Below are positions 62,690 to 64,000 of a stretch of 64,000 bases of DNA, piece by piece; position 1 is the first letter of the stretch, and each line of letters begins with the position of its first letter. The translations under genes and the position numbers were made by a program. The stretch comes from Ancylomarina sp. DW003. Its GTDB lineage: Bacteria > Bacteroidota > Bacteroidia > Bacteroidales > Marinifilaceae. The notes under the pieces are model-generated. The model was given only the letters and a program-made list of their open reading frames with translations. It ran no database searches and was not told the origin of the DNA. Location: the NCBI RefSeq assembly GCF_029029505.1, contig NZ_JAKJSD010000004.1, positions 186,001-250,000 of the forward strand, given 5' to 3'.

Positions 62690-63085
62690 TTATGCTTCTA
62701 CAGCAACTTTCTCTACTTCAACAATTTTCTCATCAGAATGCCAAAGACCGTGCTTTGTACAGAAAGCAGCAGCAGTCAACTTCATCTTTTTACCAGGAAC
62801 GATATAGAAATCTACTTCAGCCTGATTTGGAGTACTACCAAGAGCACCAGCAGTGAAGTTAGTTTGAGCTAACATGTTTTCACCATCCCAAAGCTGCACC
62901 CAAGCAATATAGTGATCGAAATCATCTGGATGTGGATAAGCATCACCAACTTTTACTTTTACAGTAAATTTTTCGCCAGCTTTTGCATTGTCTTCACAGT
63001 GAAGAAATGCTGAGTGACGGTCGATGTAATCTTTCTTTCCTTCTCCTTCGATAGTTGTAATATCTTGGTATCTGTTAATCTTCAT
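62690..63085 (-). CDS. class II superoxide reductase (neelaredoxin type)
   Basis: 131 residues. It lacks the N-terminal desulforedoxin iron site, which makes it a 1Fe class II enzyme. The iron ligands are visible: His in D-R-H-S and L-H-C (residues about 24-30), H-P-D-D-F-D-H-Y-I near 52, and the C-terminal F-C-T-K-H-G-L-W-H with the axial Cys and the fourth His near 108-112. Reduces superoxide to peroxide without making oxygen, typical of anaerobes. The peroxide can be removed by AhpC, coded just upstream on the same strand. Confidence 0.9.
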   Translation of the reverse strand: MKINRYQDITTIEGEGKKDYIDRHSAFLHCEDNAKAGEKFTVKVKVGDAYPHPDDFDHYIAWVQLWDGENMLAQTNFTAGALGSTPNQAEVDFYIVPGKKMKLTAAAFCTKHGLWHSDEKIVEVEKVAVEA

Positions 63086-63258
63086 AACTTTGTTTTTTTG
63101 CTATTTAGAGATACGGCTTATTGATCCTGAGAAAATTCTGTCTGATAATTAAGGGACCTAATAAAAGTGTATCTCCAAAGAATATTTTTTTGATTTAATT
63201 ATATCTAATGACGAATCATAATATTCGTACATTTTCTCTGTAAAAATAATGGAATTCC

Positions 63259-63888
63259 TTATTTACTTAGATATTCCGATACACTTTCTTGTGTAGCTTC
63301 CATTGCTTTTTCACCTTTACTCCAGTTTGCAGGACAAACTTCACCATTAGCTTCGAAATGTTGTAAAGCGTCAACCATACGAATGGCTTCATCTACACTT
63401 CTACCTAAAGGAAGATCATTAATTACAGAGTGACGAACAACACCTTGCTTATCAATAAGGAATAAACCACGGTAAGCTACAGGAGCACCAGTTGAAGTTG
63501 CGTTGCCTTCTTCATCGTAATCGTAATCAGAAGCTAATACACCATAGTTTTCAGCAATTGTTTTTGATAAGTCAGCTACTAATGGGTAAGTAACACCTTT
63601 AATACCACCTTTGTTTCTTTCAGTATTCAACCATGCGAAGTGAGAGAATTCAGAATCAACTGAACAACCAACAACAGCTACGTTACGCTTTTCAAATTCT
63701 TCTAATTTGTCTTGGAAAGCAATAAGCTCTGTTGGACAAACAAATGTAAAATCAAGTGGGTAAAAGAAGAAAACAACTTCTTTTTCACCAACAAATTGTT
63801 CCAATGAGAAACCTTCAGTAATTTGATTTCCTTTTACTACTGCGTTTGCCTGAAATGCAGGTGCTTTTTTTCCGATTAATGTTTGCAT
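63259..63888 (-). CDS. ahpC: alkyl hydroperoxide reductase C (2-Cys peroxiredoxin)
   Basis: 209 residues. Peroxidatic Cys in F-T-F-V-C-P-T-E near residue 51 and resolving Cys in E-V-C-P-A-N-W near residue 173 mark a typical 2-Cys peroxiredoxin. G-V-x-x-P-L-V-A-D and R-G-L-F-L-I-D-K are also conserved. No AhpF lies in the window. Good promoter at 63936-63967. Confidence 0.96.
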   Translation of the reverse strand: MQTLIGKKAPAFQANAVVKGNQITEGFSLEQFVGEKEVVFFFYPLDFTFVCPTELIAFQDKLEEFEKRNVAVVGCSVDSEFSHFAWLNTERNKGGIKGVTYPLVADLSKTIAENYGVLASDYDYDEEGNATSTGAPVAYRGLFLIDKQGVVRHSVINDLPLGRSVDEAIRMVDALQHFEANGEVCPANWSKGEKAMEATQESVSEYLSK

Positions 63889-63935
63889 TGTATTTAGATT
63901 TTAAGATTTAATATTCTCTTTTTGTTTAACGATTA

Positions 63936-63967
63936 CAAATTTATATAGAGAGAGACTAATAGCCAAA
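63936..63967 (-). promoter_or_regulatory. ahpC promoter
   Basis: Minus-strand TTTG (63967-63964), 20-nt spacer, TAAATTTG (63943-63936), a full match to the Bacteroidota consensus; leader of about 45 nt. Confidence 0.7.
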
Positions 63968-64000
63968 TTATATTAATCAATAATCTTTATCTCAATATCG

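Noticed and set aside
64-63999. tRNA or rRNA genes
   Set aside because: No cloverleaf with a GTTCRA-type T-arm or conserved rRNA segment was found in the intergenic regions on either strand, although short degenerate tRNAs could escape reading by eye.

Overview
The window is AT-rich chromosomal DNA from a member of the Bacteroidota, probably class Bacteroidia (a marine anaerobe or facultative anaerobe of the Marinifilaceae/Marinilabiliales kind is my best guess, by inference only). The reasons are promoters of the TTTG-N19..21-TAnnTTTG type (clear copies before pyrB and ahpC), few strong Shine-Dalgarno sites, a Bacteroidota-style DPP-IV peptidase, class II superoxide reductase, and many short dispersed repeats between genes. 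There are no rRNA or tRNA genes, no CRISPR array, no prophage and no classical insertion sequence.

Layout. 0-26 kb is mostly core metabolism and envelope: a MurU-like nucleotidyltransferase, an ABCG-like transporter operon, a DPP-IV peptidase, a MATE pump, a BamA/TamA-like outer-membrane protein (no normal start codon visible), a thioredoxin-fold peroxiredoxin, OsmC, an ADP-dependent sugar kinase, a complete citrate lyase cluster (citD-citE-citF-citXG-citC), a flavoprotein disulfide-reductase homologue without its redox cysteines, and pyrBI behind what looks like a translated attenuator leader. 26-62.6 kb is one large surface-polysaccharide locus: Wza-type exporter, a Wzz gene broken by an 11-bp tandem duplication, UDP-glucose and UDP-ManNAc dehydrogenases, WecB, a LegB/LegC-like pair, an ATP-grasp/HAD/CBS-nucleotidyltransferase group, Wzx, a Wzy candidate, four glycosyltransferases, a FemAB-like protein, a deacetylase, a CapK/PaaK-like adenylating enzyme, a two-domain oxidoreductase, a heparinase-like lyase and the four dTDP-rhamnose genes. 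The expected product is an acidic polymer with GlcA, ManNAcA, rhamnose and an amino-deoxy sugar. 62.6-64 kb holds superoxide reductase and AhpC.

Less expected content. (1) Three transcription starts tied to the polysaccharide locus share one strict layout: TTGACA-N3-TTGACA-N24-TAnnTTTG. One of them drives a 49-codon gene on the opposite strand. (2) Seven small stand-alone genes or gene remnants of three unrelated families (GIY-YIG nuclease, GxxExxY PD-(D/E)XK-like, S23 four-helix bundle) sit between operon genes. For two families all copies, and for S23 two of three copies, are bracketed by inverted repeats specific to that family, like very small mobile cassettes. One has supplied the C-terminal tail of its neighbour. 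(3) wecB carries in-frame copies of an intergenic-type repeat inside the protein.
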